This document shows, piece after piece, positions 8,657 through 17,640 of a stretch of 64,000 bases of DNA. Each line of letters opens with the position of its first letter. Position 1 is the stretch's first letter. Both the position numbers and the translations under genes were made by a program. The notes beneath the pieces are model-generated. The model saw only the letters and a program-made list of their open reading frames with translations. It did not search any database and was not told the DNA's origin. The stretch comes from DATAOG01 sp963782885 (GTDB lineage Bacteria; Pseudomonadota; Alphaproteobacteria; Geminicoccales; Geminicoccaceae), in contig CAWALL010000002.1 of the NCBI GenBank assembly GCA_963782885.1, positions 310,001 through 374,000 on the forward strand. The letters run 5' to 3'.

Positions 8657-9996
8657 GCCCGCGGCCCGCTCGAAAGCTCCGGTGCGCGGTCTACACCAGG
8701 AAGAGCAGCGAGGAGGGCCTGGAGCAGGAGTTCAACAGCCTCCACGCCCAGCGCGAGGCAGGCCTCGCCTATGTCGCCAGCCAGAAGAGCGAGGGCTGGG
8801 TCGCGCTGCCAGACCAGTACGACGATGGCGGGATTTCGGGCGGGACGCTGGAGCGCCCGGCGCTCAAGCGCCTCTTGCGCGACGTCGAGGCCGACATGAT
8901 CGACGTGGTCGTGGTCTACAAGATCGACCGCTTGAGCCGCTCGCTGACGGACTTCGCCAAGCTGGTCGACGTGTTCGAGCGCCACAACGTGACCTTCGTC
9001 AGCGTCACCCAGCAGTTCAACACCACGACCTCGATGGGCAGGCTGACGCTCAACATCCTGCTCAGCTTCGCCCAGTTCGAGCGCGAGGTGATCGGCGAGC
9101 GGATCCGGGACAAGTTCGCCGCCTCGCGCAAGAAGGGCATGTGGATGGGCGGCTGGCCGCCGCTCGGCTATGAGGTGCAGGACCGGCGGCTGGTGGTGGT
9201 CGAGCGCGAGGCGGCACTCGTGCGCCGGATCTTCGATCGTTTCGCCAAGACCGGCTCGGCGCTGGTGGTGGCGCGCGAGCTGAACGCCGCTGGCGAGGTC
9301 ACAAAAGAGCGCCGCAGCGCCAATGGCGCGCGCGGAGGCAAGGCGTGGACCAAGGGCGCCATCTACAAGGTGCTCGCCAACCGGGTCTACCTGGGCGAGG
9401 CGGTGCACAAGGGCGTCGCCTACCCCGGTGAGCACGCGGCGATAATCGACCAGCGCGCCTGGGACAAGACGCACGCCGTGATGGCTGAGCCCGCGCACCG
9501 ACGCGGCGCCGCGACCCGGGCCGAGGTCCCTGCGCTCCTGAAGGGCCTGATCTTCGGCCCGAACGGTCGGCCGATGTCGCCCAGCCACACCCGCCGGCGG
9601 GGCCGGATCTACCGCTACTACGTGGCCCGCGAGGCAATCGCAGACGGATACGACACCTGCGCCGTCACGAGCGTACCCGCCGCCGACGTCGAGGGCGCGG
9701 TGCTCGACCACATCCAGAAGCTGTTGGCTGCACCTGAGCTGGTCGCCCGAACCTGGGCAATGGCGAAGCGAGAGGGCGACGACATCACCGAGCGCGAGGT
9801 CACCGTCCTGCTCGCCGACTTCGCCACGGTCTGGAACGAGCTGTTCCCGGCCGAGCAGGCGCGGATCGTGCAGCTTCTCGTCGAGCGGGTCGACCTCCAG
9901 GAGGACGCGCTCGAGGTGCGGATCAGGGCCGAAGGGCTGGCAAGCCTGATTGGGGAGTTGCGGGCGGGCGACGAGCCAACCGCGAGGGCGGCATGA
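8653..9996 (+). CDS. Large serine recombinase (resolvase/invertase superfamily)
   Basis: The start is GTG 8653, overlapping the DUF2924 stop, giving 447 residues. The N-terminal catalytic domain shows the nucleophile motif VYTRKSSEEGLEQEFNSL (catalytic Ser in RKSS), then YDDGGISGGTLERP and VYKIDRLSRSLTDF, all standard for resolvase-family enzymes. Next comes a recombinase domain (GYEVQDRRLVVVEREAALVR ... KGAIYKVLANRVYLGE). No zinc-ribbon with four cysteines is obvious, unlike many phage serine integrases. It cuts and rejoins DNA through a phosphoserine link. The gene ends in ATGA overlapping the HTH gene. A remnant of a second copy lies at 18987-19118. No attachment sites could be defined by eye. 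Confidence 0.93.
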   Translation: MSPRPARKLRCAVYTRKSSEEGLEQEFNSLHAQREAGLAYVASQKSEGWVALPDQYDDGGISGGTLERPALKRLLRDVEADMIDVVVVYKIDRLSRSLTDFAKLVDVFERHNVTFVSVTQQFNTTTSMGRLTLNILLSFAQFEREVIGERIRDKFAASRKKGMWMGGWPPLGYEVQDRRLVVVEREAALVRRIFDRFAKTGSALVVARELNAAGEVTKERRSANGARGGKAWTKGAIYKVLANRVYLGEAVHKGVAYPGEHAAIIDQRAWDKTHAVMAEPAHRRGAATRAEVPALLKGLIFGPNGRPMSPSHTRRRGRIYRYYVAREAIADGYDTCAVTSVPAADVEGAVLDHIQKLLAAPELVARTWAMAKREGDDITEREVTVLLADFATVWNELFPAEQARIVQLLVERVDLQEDALEVRIRAEGLASLIGELRAGDEPTARAA

Positions 9997-10421
9997 TGAG
10001 CGGCGTCCAGACCCGGTTCGAGGGCACCACCCTGGTTATTCGGATTCCGATGCGCTTTCATCGGCGCGGTGGCCGCAAGCGAATCGTGGCGCCGGACGGC
10101 ACCGCGATCGTGCCCATCGCGAAGCCGCAACCGGACGGCACGCTGGTCAAGGCGCTGGCGCGGGCGTGGCGGTGGCAGCGGATGCTCGATGCGGGCGTGT
10201 ACGCCACCGTGAGCGAGATCGGCGACGCTGAGAACATCTCGAAGAGTTATGTGAGCCGGATCCTGCGGCTGGCTCTGCTGGCACCCGACATCGTCGAGGC
10301 GATCCTGGCGGGCCGGGCTGATCAGGCGCTCGTGCTGGGGCGGCTGGAGCAGCCGCTGCCGGCCGGCTGGGAGGAGCAGCGCACGCACTTGCCCAGCGAC
10401 CGATGGCGCGTCTCGCCATAA
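9993..10421 (+). CDS. HTH protein of the recombinase module (copy 1)
   Basis: The protein has 142 residues. Residues about 70-95 (SEIGDAENISKSYVSRILRL) form a clear helix-turn-helix of the kind seen in ParB/KorB-like or Sigma-like DNA-binding domains. The N-terminal part (LVIRIPMRFHRRGGRKRIVA) is basic. Either ATG 9993 or ATG 9996 could start it; both overlap the recombinase stop. It is probably a regulator or directionality helper for the recombinase, by position only. A close relative is intact at 19118-19534, and degraded copies are seen at 15755-15960 and 14916-14960. Its last ten residues differ from the other intact copy, suggesting a small 3' rearrangement. Confidence 0.75.
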   Translation: MMSGVQTRFEGTTLVIRIPMRFHRRGGRKRIVAPDGTAIVPIAKPQPDGTLVKALARAWRWQRMLDAGVYATVSEIGDAENISKSYVSRILRLALLAPDIVEAILAGRADQALVLGRLEQPLPAGWEEQRTHLPSDRWRVSP

Positions 10422-10464
10422 AGCGGCCATAGCAGCCGATCTCTTCGGCGTCACGACGAACGGA

Positions 10465-10731
10465 TCAGCGGGCCAGCGGCGGGACGTCGGTCTGGCGCTC
10501 GAGGGCGCGGATGGCATCGAGGACACGCTTGAGCATCGGCTCCTCGCCGCCGCTCATGGCCTCGTCGTCGGCGGCCTGTAGCTCCAGGGCGTCTTGGCGC
10601 CAGCACTCGAGGATCTGGCGTTTGCGGGCGGCGTCGAGATCCGCACAAGCGAGCACCTCAATTGGCTCCTTGAACACCGAGCGCGGGTCCACGAGCGCAC
10701 GCTCGAAGTCGATCGGTCTGGCAGTGGCCAT
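10465..10731 (-). CDS. Small conserved alphaproteobacterial protein
   Basis: The 88-residue acidic protein begins MATARPIDFERALVDPRSVF and continues KEPIEVLACADLDAARKRQI, LECWRQDALELQAADDEAM. It resembles a short protein family of unknown function, common in Rhodospirillales-like genomes, whose members read 'ALxDPxxVFxxPxxVLxxxxLxxxxKxxILxxWxxDAxEL'. The length is normal. It is alone on the minus strand, convergent with the HTH gene at 10421. Confidence 0.65.
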   Translation of the reverse strand: MATARPIDFERALVDPRSVFKEPIEVLACADLDAARKRQILECWRQDALELQAADDEAMSGGEEPMLKRVLDAIRALERQTDVPPLAR

Positions 10732-11192
10732 CGCCCTCCTCCCGGCGGCGGACGGGGCATCATCCCCTCCTCCGCGTAGCGTCGCGCCAGCACTAATATG
10801 GTGTTGAGGCGGGCGGAGTTCAGATCGGCGATCCGCACCGCCCGGGCGACTTCGGGCGCGATCTCGTCGCCATAAAGGCTATGCGCGCCGGCTTGCTCGA
10901 CCATCTCGAGGACCTGCGTCGGACATGGCATTCTCCCGGAAGAACGCCCAGTTCAGGCGCGTCGCGTCGGGCCAGAGCATCGCTGGGCGATTGGCGCATG
11001 GCGGCCGCCCGACGAAGGTCGCCATGCCGGACGCACGTCTGCTGGGCGCCACTGCCAACGAATCACGCGATCACCGCGTCGTCATCGTCGCCTAAGCCCG
11101 AGATTGCGCAACAGGCTCTGCGCAGCTTTGAGTTCGGGAAATCCGCCCCATCTATTCAATCAGGCCCCCAATTGGGCCACGGAGACGGGGTG
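10732..11192. other. No confident gene; possible small-gene remnant on minus strand
   Basis: On the minus strand the frame from ATG 10931 reads MPCPTQVLEMVEQAGAHSLY and continues sensibly for about 55 residues to about 10765, after which it turns into frame-shadow sequence. It may be a decayed or very short gene of unknown function. The remainder up to the NfuA-like gene shows no credible coding sequence; it should contain that gene's promoter, which I could not pin down. Confidence 0.35.
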
Positions 11193-12047
11193 ATGCTGAT
11201 CCAAACCGAAAACACAGAGAATCCGGCGACGGTGAAGTTCGTGCTAGGCCGCGCAGTCCTCAAGTCGGGAACAGTGGAATTCGGCGACGCACGGTCGGCG
11301 GAGGCCTCGCCCCTAGCCAGGCGCTTGTTCGGAATCGGTTCGGTTACGCGTATCGTGCTCGGCTCGGACTTCATCCTGGTGACCAAGGCCGACGATGTCG
11401 ACTGGCCGCATCTGAAGCCGGTCATTCTTGGTGGCATCATCGAGCATAGCATGGCCGGGGACCCGGTCCTGATCGAGCAGGAGGCAGAGGACGGCATGGC
11501 GATCGATTTCGAGCCCGAGACCAATGAGGTGGTTGCCCAGCTCGAGGAATTGATCGCAACCCGCATCCGCCCGGCAGCCGCACAGACCGGCGGCGACGTG
11601 ACCTTCCGTGGTTACAAGCAGGGGGTCGTCTATGTGGACATGCAGGGATCAGGCTTCTCCCTTAGGGCGGGCATCATCAGGGTGCTGCAGCACTACGTCC
11701 CTGAAGTGATCGATGTGCGCGATTATCGCGATGCCATCCCCAAACCCGGCCTGAAGACGCCGGAGGCCGCAACCATCCAGAGGATTTTGGACGACCGGAT
11801 CAACCCCGCCGTGGCCGCCCACGGAGGGCATATCTCGCTTGTCGATGTGCGGGAGAATACCACCTATATCCGCCTGGAAGGCGGCTGCCAAGGTTGCGGC
11901 ATGGCGGACGTCACCCTGAAACAGGGGATCGAGCATGAGATCAAGCGGGCCGTGCCGACCATCAAGGCCGTCTTGGACGTGACCGATCATGCTGGCGGGA
12001 CGAACCCCTATTATCAGCCCGGCAAGAGCGGCGCGAGCCCCTTCTAA
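11193..12047 (+). CDS. NfuA-like iron-sulfur scaffold with two NifU domains, the first lacking its Cys pair
   Basis: The 284-residue protein begins MLIQTENTENPATVKFVLGR, the hallmark of the Nfu N-terminal domain (residues 1-90). A first NifU-like domain follows at about 113-180 (ELIATRIRPAAAQTGGDVTF ... LQHYVPEVIDV), but the place where the CxxC pair should be reads MQGSGFS, with no cysteine. A second NifU domain at about 190-265 keeps GGCQGCGMADVTLKQGIE (Cys232, Cys235) and ends VLDVTDHAGGTNPYY. NfuA proteins assemble or carry [4Fe-4S] clusters to client enzymes. The usual alphaproteobacterial form has one NifU domain of about 185 residues in all, so this looks like a fusion in which the extra domain took over cluster binding. 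Confidence 0.88.
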   Translation: MLIQTENTENPATVKFVLGRAVLKSGTVEFGDARSAEASPLARRLFGIGSVTRIVLGSDFILVTKADDVDWPHLKPVILGGIIEHSMAGDPVLIEQEAEDGMAIDFEPETNEVVAQLEELIATRIRPAAAQTGGDVTFRGYKQGVVYVDMQGSGFSLRAGIIRVLQHYVPEVIDVRDYRDAIPKPGLKTPEAATIQRILDDRINPAVAAHGGHISLVDVRENTTYIRLEGGCQGCGMADVTLKQGIEHEIKRAVPTIKAVLDVTDHAGGTNPYYQPGKSGASPF

Positions 12048-12230
12048 AGCTTATGGTGGGCGTTCGTGCCGCTCGATTGATCCCGGCTCGCTCGTCCAGG
12101 GCGCACGATCGTCGACCCGAGGCTAGCACTAAGCGGGTCGTCGCCGCGACGGGCCGCGTGGAGCCGTTCCAGCACCGGAGATGGAGCCCTCAGACAAGGG
12201 CCGCGGACGGCTCTTTGCGGCGGTAAGGTG

Positions 12231-13463
12231 ATGCCACGCCTGCTCCTGCTCGTCCCGACCACGTCGTACCGGATCAGCGATTTTCTCGGGGCCGCACGGC
12301 GGCTCGACGTCGAGGTCACTGTGGGTTCCAACCGACGCCAGGTGCTGGAAAAATTTTCGCCAGGTCGGACAGTTACACTCGACTTCAGGAATTCGGAAAA
12401 GGGCACGAAGCAGATCATCGACTTCGCCCGCCAGTACCCTCTCCAGGCTATCGTCGCGGTCGATGAAGACACTACGGTGCTGGCGGCTAAGGCCTCGGAG
12501 GCCTTGGGCCTGCCGCACAATTCGCCCAGCTCCGTCGGGGCTGCCGCGAACAAATTTCGATTGCGAACAGTTCTCGCGGAAGCTGGCCTCCCCTCACCAG
12601 GTTTCACCGTCGTATCCCGCGAGGACGACCCTGCCGAGGTGGCCCATCGTGTCGATTATCCCTGCGTCCTCAAGCCGCTCGCGCTTTCCGCCAGCCGCGG
12701 CGTGATCCGGGCAGACGATCCGGCAGGGTTTGCCGCCGCGTTCTATCGTATCGGAAGGATCCTGAACGACGCCTACGCGGGGTCTCCGGCTGGCATCGGC
12801 GATTACATCCTGGTCGAAGATTACATCGCGGGAGCTGAGGTGGCGTTGGAAGGCTTGTTGGATCGGGGCCAGCTCAGCGTATTGGCACTTTTCGACAAGC
12901 CCGATCCTCTCCAGGGCCCGTTCTTCGAAGAAACCATATACGTCACGCCCTCGCGATTGCCCGCTGGGGTTCAGCATGCGGTCACCTCCGCAACGGCCAG
13001 GGCCGTGACCGCTTTGGGACTTCAAGATGGTCCGATTCACGCCGAGCTTCGGACTGATGAAAAGGGGCCGGTGATCATCGAGCTCGCGGCGCGATCGATC
13101 GGAGGGCTTTGCTCGAGAATCCTGCGCTTTGGGGTGGGTATTCCGCTCGAAGAGCTCATCCTTCGCCATGCGCTCCGGCTCCCGATCGAGTTGCTCGAGC
13201 GCGAATCGCGGCCCGCAGGGGTCATGATGATCCCGATTCCACGGGCGGGATGGCTGCGCCAAGTCCGCGGCCTCGAGGGCGCGCGCAGCGTGCCCGGCAT
13301 CGAGGACGTGACGATCACCATTCCCCTGGGGCACGAGGTCGTCCCGCTCCCGGAGGGAAACAAGTATCTGGGGTTCATCTTTGCCCGGGAAAGGACGCCG
13401 CAGAAGGTCGAGGCCGCGTTGCGCGCCGCCCATAGCCGGCTCGAATTCGTGATTGACCCCTGA
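12231..13463 (+). CDS. ATP-grasp domain enzyme
   Basis: The 410-residue soluble protein has an N-terminal Rossmann-like pre-ATP-grasp region (LLLLVPTTSYRISDFLGAAR), then the ATP-grasp core: NKFRLRTVLAEAGLPSPGF (about residue 105), YPCVLKPLALSASRGV (Lys binding ATP), LVEDYIAGAEVALEG, and a metal-binding end PVIIELAARSIGGLCSR. It belongs with carboxylate-amine ligases of the L-amino-acid ligase, PurK or biotin-carboxylase-like type; the substrate cannot be told. A GTG directly precedes ATG 12231 and could also serve as start. It has no operon partner downstream; upstream is the NfuA-like gene with a gap of about 180 bp. Confidence 0.85.
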   Translation: MPRLLLLVPTTSYRISDFLGAARRLDVEVTVGSNRRQVLEKFSPGRTVTLDFRNSEKGTKQIIDFARQYPLQAIVAVDEDTTVLAAKASEALGLPHNSPSSVGAAANKFRLRTVLAEAGLPSPGFTVVSREDDPAEVAHRVDYPCVLKPLALSASRGVIRADDPAGFAAAFYRIGRILNDAYAGSPAGIGDYILVEDYIAGAEVALEGLLDRGQLSVLALFDKPDPLQGPFFEETIYVTPSRLPAGVQHAVTSATARAVTALGLQDGPIHAELRTDEKGPVIIELAARSIGGLCSRILRFGVGIPLEELILRHALRLPIELLERESRPAGVMMIPIPRAGWLRQVRGLEGARSVPGIEDVTITIPLGHEVVPLPEGNKYLGFIFARERTPQKVEAALRAAHSRLEFVIDP

Positions 13464-14237
13464 GAGAGCCGTCCAATTCCCGACTTTCTGGACGTTATTT
13501 CGAACCCACTTCTGTGTCTCGGTATAGAAGGCATAGATGCCCTCGTGGCGCAGGCAATACCTTGCCAGCACAAGGCCATATCTGCCGGTCCCCCGGCGAT
13601 GGTCGAGGCGGCGTGCATGTTGAAGCGTTGAAGCCGGCGAAGTGGGCGGTCCCGCCGTTCCCGGTCGAGTGGGGAGCGGGGGAGCGCCGGCAGCGCGAGC
13701 GGTTCCTTTGAGGGAGCTAACGACGATCCGAGACGCGGCTACGACGGCATGCGCCCCCGGCGATTGCCAGCCGATCCGCCCGATCACGCGCTAATCCGGG
13801 CGGCGGTTGATCTTCCAGGGCAGGCGGAGCCTGGAGGCCGCTCCATCCACCTGGGCGGAAGGAGCCCGAAAGCTCACGAGCTCCCGCTTGTCCGTCTGCG
13901 GCCGACGCGGTGCCCGCGTCTCGATGTACTCGACGTCTGGCAACCGGCGGCCACCGCGAATCCGTTCGACCTTGACCCTCACACCGCCCCCAGAATGGAT
14001 GTTATCTGTGATAGATCGGCAGCGTCCAGATTGTCTGCAAGGGCTCGCTGATCGGCCGGCGCAGCATGACCGGACCTGCGGCCGAGCGAAGTGTCCCATC
14101 GCTCCGGGTCTTCCGGTAGAAAGTCCTGTGCCAAGCCACAAGTTCCAGCATGCAAAGCCGGGGGGGCCCGTACGCTCCTGTGGCATGCCAAGGGCATCTC
14201 GGCTAAGATTGAGACAGACAGAAGGGAGGACAGGCCA
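13464..14237. other. 774-bp region without a confident gene
   Basis: Both strands have open frames but their composition looks like chance in GC-rich DNA. One short minus-strand stretch (about 13480-13600) reads GLVLARYCLRHEGIYAFYTE, less biased than its surroundings, and could be a fragment of a decayed gene; I do not recognise it. The end of the region carries a good Shine-Dalgarno (GAAGGGAGGA, 14221-14230) for the small membrane protein. Confidence 0.4.
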
Positions 14238-14357
14238 ATGGACTTCAAGGATCGGCGCATCTGGTACGCGGTTGCGACCGTGATCGTCGTGCTCATCATC
14301 ATCGGCTACGCGACTGGCTGGTTCAGCGGCGCACCCGCGCCGGCGCCCCAGCAGTGA
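14238..14357 (+). CDS. Tiny single-pass membrane protein
   Basis: The 39-residue protein starts at ATG 14238 (MDFKDRRIWYAVATVIVVLI), 8 bp after the Shine-Dalgarno AGGGAGGA. It has one hydrophobic segment (about residues 9-28, YAVATVIVVLIIIGYATGWF) and a short Ala/Pro-rich tail. Small proteins of this shape are common in alphaproteobacteria; the function is unknown. It lies 13 bp before the MucR-like gene and may share its transcript. Confidence 0.65.
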   Translation: MDFKDRRIWYAVATVIVVLIIIGYATGWFSGAPAPAPQQ

Positions 14358-14370
14358 GCAGCACCGCCGC

Positions 14371-14856
14371 ATGCAGAAGGATCAGAGCGAAAATCCCGTC
14401 GTGACGGACGATGCCGAGCCACCGTCGAGCTTGGCACAGCTGACGGCAGAGATCGTCTCGGCGTACGTCTCGAACAACCAGATCGCTTCATCGGAACTCG
14501 CCGCGCTCATTTCGGCTGTCGCCGGCCAGCTCAGCAAGATCGGCACCGAGCCCGAGCAACCGGCAGAGGAGAAGTCCGAGCCGGCAGTGTCCGTGCGCCG
14601 TTCGCTCCGCCCGGATCACCTCGTTTGCCTCGTCTGTGGCAAGCCGCAGAAGATGCTGAAGCGTCACCTGGCGGTCCGGCATGACCTCTCGCCTGCCGAA
14701 TACCGCGAGCGCTTCGGGCTCAAGCCCGATTACCCGATGACGGCACCGAAGTATGCCCAGCAGCGGCGAGAGGTGGCGCTTGCTACCGGCCTAGGACGGC
14801 TGGAAAGCCCCGCTCGGCGCGGAAAGAAGGCGCGGCCGGGCGCCGCGGGTGCATGA
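14371..14856 (+). CDS. MucR/Ros-family zinc-finger transcriptional regulator (copy 1)
   Basis: The 161-residue protein shows the family pattern: an N-terminal oligomerisation region (LTAEIVSAYVSNNQI), then SVRRSLRPDHLVCLVCGKPQ, KMLKRHLAVRHDLSPAEYRE and a KPDYPMTAPKYAQQR tail. The CxxC and HxxxxH residues (C-L-V-C, H-L-A-V-R-H) bind one zinc in the prokaryotic zinc-finger fold. MucR proteins bind AT-rich sites and act much like H-NS, silencing acquired genes and controlling surface or virulence traits. A second copy at 17641 is very similar, including an identical EPEQPAEEKSEPAVSVRRS stretch. Confidence 0.93.
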   Translation: MQKDQSENPVVTDDAEPPSSLAQLTAEIVSAYVSNNQIASSELAALISAVAGQLSKIGTEPEQPAEEKSEPAVSVRRSLRPDHLVCLVCGKPQKMLKRHLAVRHDLSPAEYRERFGLKPDYPMTAPKYAQQRREVALATGLGRLESPARRGKKARPGAAGA

Positions 14857-14915
14857 CCCGGGCTCAGCAGGCGGGTGACGACGGCGGTGCGTGAGGGTCA
14901 CGCGTTCACGTCGAC

Positions 14916-14960
14916 CACGCTGGAGCGACCGCTGCCCGCAAGCTGGGAAGGAGCAGCTTT
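14916..14960 (+). pseudogene. Fragment of the recombinase-module HTH gene (copy 4)
   Basis: The short run CTGGAGCGACCGCTGCC followed by GCAAGCTGGGAAGGAGC matches the part of the intact HTH genes that encodes LERPLPAAWEEQ near their C-terminus. Only this fragment is recognisable. It shows that the module or its last gene was once present here too. Confidence 0.5.
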
Positions 14961-15044
14961 CGCTCTTGGATTGTCGGATTCTGAGATGCGGCGGGGCCAA
15001 CTCGTGCCGAGAGTGCGCTCCAGCCCCGACCGCATCCGATCAGC

Positions 15045-15515
15045 TTAGAGCGCCAGGACCACCAGTCCGAGCACGGCCACAGCGGACAACCCGGTTGCGA
15101 CCAGCAGTCGAGTCAGCAAGGCGGGAAGCTCTGCTCGCCGCGACATCATACGTAGACGCCCGGCCACTGTGCCCGCCAATACCGCCTGTCCATAGTGGCA
15201 GTAGCAGACCAGGTAGTGCACGTCGCTCTCCGAAAGCTCAAAGAAGTCGAGCGCATCACCTACCCGGTCGCCGCGCAGCCCTTCCGCGCGCAGGACCGGA
15301 TCTTGGAATGCGACCGTCAGCGGGGAATTATCCGCGCGCATGGCTCGGCGTTCAGCGCGGGGACCGAACTCGGTACCTTCGATCGAGGACAAGCGCCGGT
15401 CGGGCTGCTGCGCGAGCAGCTCGGCCCAGCGCTCCAGGCGCTCGCGGCGCGACATGCCCACCGCGGGGTGAACGTCCGCCTCGCGCGCAATCTGCTCCAA
15501 GTTCTTGTACTTCAT
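15045..15515 (-). CDS. Conserved alphaproteobacterial protein with C-terminal membrane anchor
   Basis: The start is ATG 15515 (MKYKNLEQIAREADVHPAVG); 156 residues. The blocks MSRRERLERWAELLAQQPDR, FGPRAERRAMRADNSPLTVA and FQDPVLRAEGLRGDRVGDAL are typical of an uncharacterised family I recall from Rhodospirillales. A CYCHYGQAVLAGTVA segment with two cysteines and a histidine may bind a metal. The C-terminal 25 residues (LTRLLVATGLSAVAVLGLVV) form one membrane helix. No function is known. Confidence 0.7.
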   Translation of the reverse strand: MKYKNLEQIAREADVHPAVGMSRRERLERWAELLAQQPDRRLSSIEGTEFGPRAERRAMRADNSPLTVAFQDPVLRAEGLRGDRVGDALDFFELSESDVHYLVCYCHYGQAVLAGTVAGRLRMMSRRAELPALLTRLLVATGLSAVAVLGLVVLAL

Positions 15516-15754
15516 CCATGCCTCCGTTTTGGGCCAAGGAGCTGGTGGCAGCTGCGCTCCGGATCCGCTCGCGCGTTTCTCTCGACAGCGAATCGCTGTC
15601 TCCGGCGTGCGCCAGCTGCGGTACCGACCTCTTGCGGTTCGCTCCCCCATCGATGTCCAGCTTGGGTTTTCTTGGCGATAGTGTGCTCCGGCGTTCGGCT
15701 GGAAGCAATGATTCCGCGTGGTGCAGCCGTAGGAACGATCCGGCCCCGCCCAGC

Positions 15755-15960
15755 AGCATACGGCACGCCGGTCAAGGCCCTGGCGCGGCGTGGCGGTGGT
15801 GGAGGCTACTCGGCGATCGAACCGAGGACATAAACAAAAGCGATGTGAGCAGGAGCCTGCCGGTGGCGCTGCTACCGCCGGACATCGCCAAGGCGATCCT
15901 CGGCGCAAGCAGATCAGACACTGATGCTGTCGCGGCCGCTGCCGACGATTGGCGAAGCCT
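15755..15960 (+). pseudogene. Degraded copy of the recombinase-module HTH gene (copy 3)
   Basis: The DNA starts GGCACGCCGGTCAAGGCCC, matching the start of the conserved block of the intact genes (GTLVKALARAWRW). After a deletion it resumes in another frame, which reads RTEDINKSDVSRSLPVALLP and PDIAKAILGASRSDTDAV. That aligns with the intact helix-turn-helix and following segment (AENISKSYVSRILRLALLAP, DIVEAILAG). Deletions and frame changes make it non-functional. Confidence 0.65.
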
Positions 15961-16038
15961 TCCTGGCTTCCGGCCCGGCATCTTCCCCCTTAATCCTGAT
16001 CCTCAGGATTGGACGAGACCGGCCTGAACTCTTGGCGC

Positions 16039-16389
16039 TCAGGCTTTCGCCCGTTGACGCGCCGCCTCGATCCAGCCACGGACCCGCGCCTCCGAGATCG
16101 GCTGCGCCCCCTTGAGCCGCTCGGTCAAGGCCTTCGGGTCCGCCCTCGCGAGGTCACTGAACGTCGCAATCCCCAGCGCCCGCAGCTTCTCCTGAATGGC
16201 TGGCCCGATTCCTTTGATGACGGTCAGGTCGTCAGAGACAACTTGCTGCACCACTTCGGGCTCGCGGCCGGCGCCCTGTTCGGCCATGCTCGGGGCGCGC
16301 TTTTTCGCCTGCTCGGGTGGCTGGGCCTCATCCTTTGGCGCCCACCAGAAGAGCAGATCGATCCAGCGTTTGAAGATCTCGTTCCACAT
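16039..16389 (-). CDS. Helix-hairpin-helix domain protein
   Basis: The likely start is ATG 16389 (MWNEIFKRWIDLLFWWAPKD), giving 116 residues; the frame is open 12 codons further upstream. The N-terminus has a short amphipathic aromatic helix, followed by a charged linker. The C-terminal part, VVSDDLTVIKGIGPAIQEKL and RALGIATFSDLARADPKAL, is a helix-hairpin-helix repeat of the type found in many small proteins and in L21-like or topoisomerase-associated domains. It probably binds DNA or a protein partner non-specifically. The aromatic N-terminus suggests loose membrane association, as in similar alphaproteobacterial proteins. Confidence 0.75.
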   Translation of the reverse strand: MWNEIFKRWIDLLFWWAPKDEAQPPEQAKKRAPSMAEQGAGREPEVVQQVVSDDLTVIKGIGPAIQEKLRALGIATFSDLARADPKALTERLKGAQPISEARVRGWIEAARQRAKA

Positions 16390-16548
16390 CCGGTCAATGG
16401 TAGCGCGGGGACGACCCGCGCTCAATGCCGTCGAGCCCGTCGTGATCAGACCCTCGCCGTCCGCTTTAAGTGCCCGGCCACGGCCACGGGTTGAGGCGTT
16501 CGCACTGCCGCAGCGGCGACAACGAGCACTGGCTAACGCGGCCGGCGC

Positions 16549-17481
16549 TTACTTGGCTGCGCGGCGGGAGCCTCTCCGCAAATAGGAGGGCAAAATCTCT
16601 TCGACCGCGCTCGGTGCGAGGCCGAGCTCGGCGAACGACAAGGCCTTCGGGCCGACCACATTGTCGCGTTTCATCAGCACGACCTGGTCGCGGGAGATCG
16701 GGCGCCTCGGCAACGGCGCCATCACGGCGGCCAGAAGTTCCCAGGCAAAGTATGGAACCGGCACCAATAGCCGTCTGCGACCAAGCTGCCGGAGAAGCAG
16801 TTGCAGGAGCGCCTTGTACGTGTATGCTCTGGGCCCGCCCAGCTCGTAGGTCTGGCCTCTCGCAGCCTCCGTCGCCAGGGCGCGCGCGACTGCCTCCGCG
16901 ACATCGCCCACGTATACCGGCTGCAACTTCACAGCGCCCGTGCCGAACAGGGGCAAGATCGGCATCAGACGCGCCAACGCGGCCAGCTGATTGAAAAACG
17001 CGTCCTCAGGCCCAAACATGACGCTCGGGCGGAGGATGGTGGCTTCCGGGAATGCTTCCATGACCAAGCGTTCGCCGATAGCGCGGGCTCGGACGTATGG
17101 TGATTCGGACCGAGGGTCAGCCCCAATACCGGATATTTGAACCAGCCGCCGGACCCCCGCCATTGCCGACGCGCGTGCGACATGCATGGCGCCTTGGCCA
17201 TGGATTGCCTCGAACGTTGCCCTCTTCCGCTCGACATAGTGGCCGACCGTGTTGACGACTGCGTCTGAGCCGTCGACCGCCGGACCTACCGTCGCTTCGT
17301 GCCAGACGTCGGCGTAGGTCGTCGTGATCGGCCCAGTTGTGCTGAGCTCCGTCAGGAACGCCGCTCGCTCGGGGTGACGCACCGCGACACGCACGGCTGC
17401 GCCATCGCCGGCCAGGCGCTTTACGATCTGACGACCCAGAAAACCCGAACCGCCAAACACGGTAACTTGGCTGTGGGACAT
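16549..17481 (-). CDS. NAD(P)-binding protein, atypical SDR (NDUFA9-like)
   Basis: The 310-residue protein starts MSHSQVTVFGGSGFLGRQIV, with the GGSGFLG dinucleotide-binding loop of extended/atypical short-chain dehydrogenases. Later blocks AVVNTVGHYVERKR, RLVQISGIGADPRSESPYVR and ATILRPSVMFGPEDAFFNQL match the complex I NDUFA9-like subgroup. The normal SDR YxxxK is replaced by SPYVRARAIGE, common in this subgroup, which may act structurally rather than as an oxidoreductase. In bacteria these proteins are often linked to quinone or respiratory chain biogenesis. Length is as expected. It is convergent with nothing obvious and is probably expressed alone. Confidence 0.85.
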   Translation of the reverse strand: MSHSQVTVFGGSGFLGRQIVKRLAGDGAAVRVAVRHPERAAFLTELSTTGPITTTYADVWHEATVGPAVDGSDAVVNTVGHYVERKRATFEAIHGQGAMHVARASAMAGVRRLVQISGIGADPRSESPYVRARAIGERLVMEAFPEATILRPSVMFGPEDAFFNQLAALARLMPILPLFGTGAVKLQPVYVGDVAEAVARALATEAARGQTYELGGPRAYTYKALLQLLLRQLGRRRLLVPVPYFAWELLAAVMAPLPRRPISRDQVVLMKRDNVVGPKALSFAELGLAPSAVEEILPSYLRRGSRRAAK

Positions 17482-17640
17482 GTTAGATGCCCGGATATGA
17501 CGGCCGCGAGGCTATCACGAGCGAGGCATTGCCGGGAGAAGCGGCTGGCCCGCGGTCCACATTTCCAGCATGATCCAGAGGAGCGGCGGCCGGACCTCAA
17601 CGGGATTGCAGGCTCGGTCGGATTACTCGACGTCCCCGGT

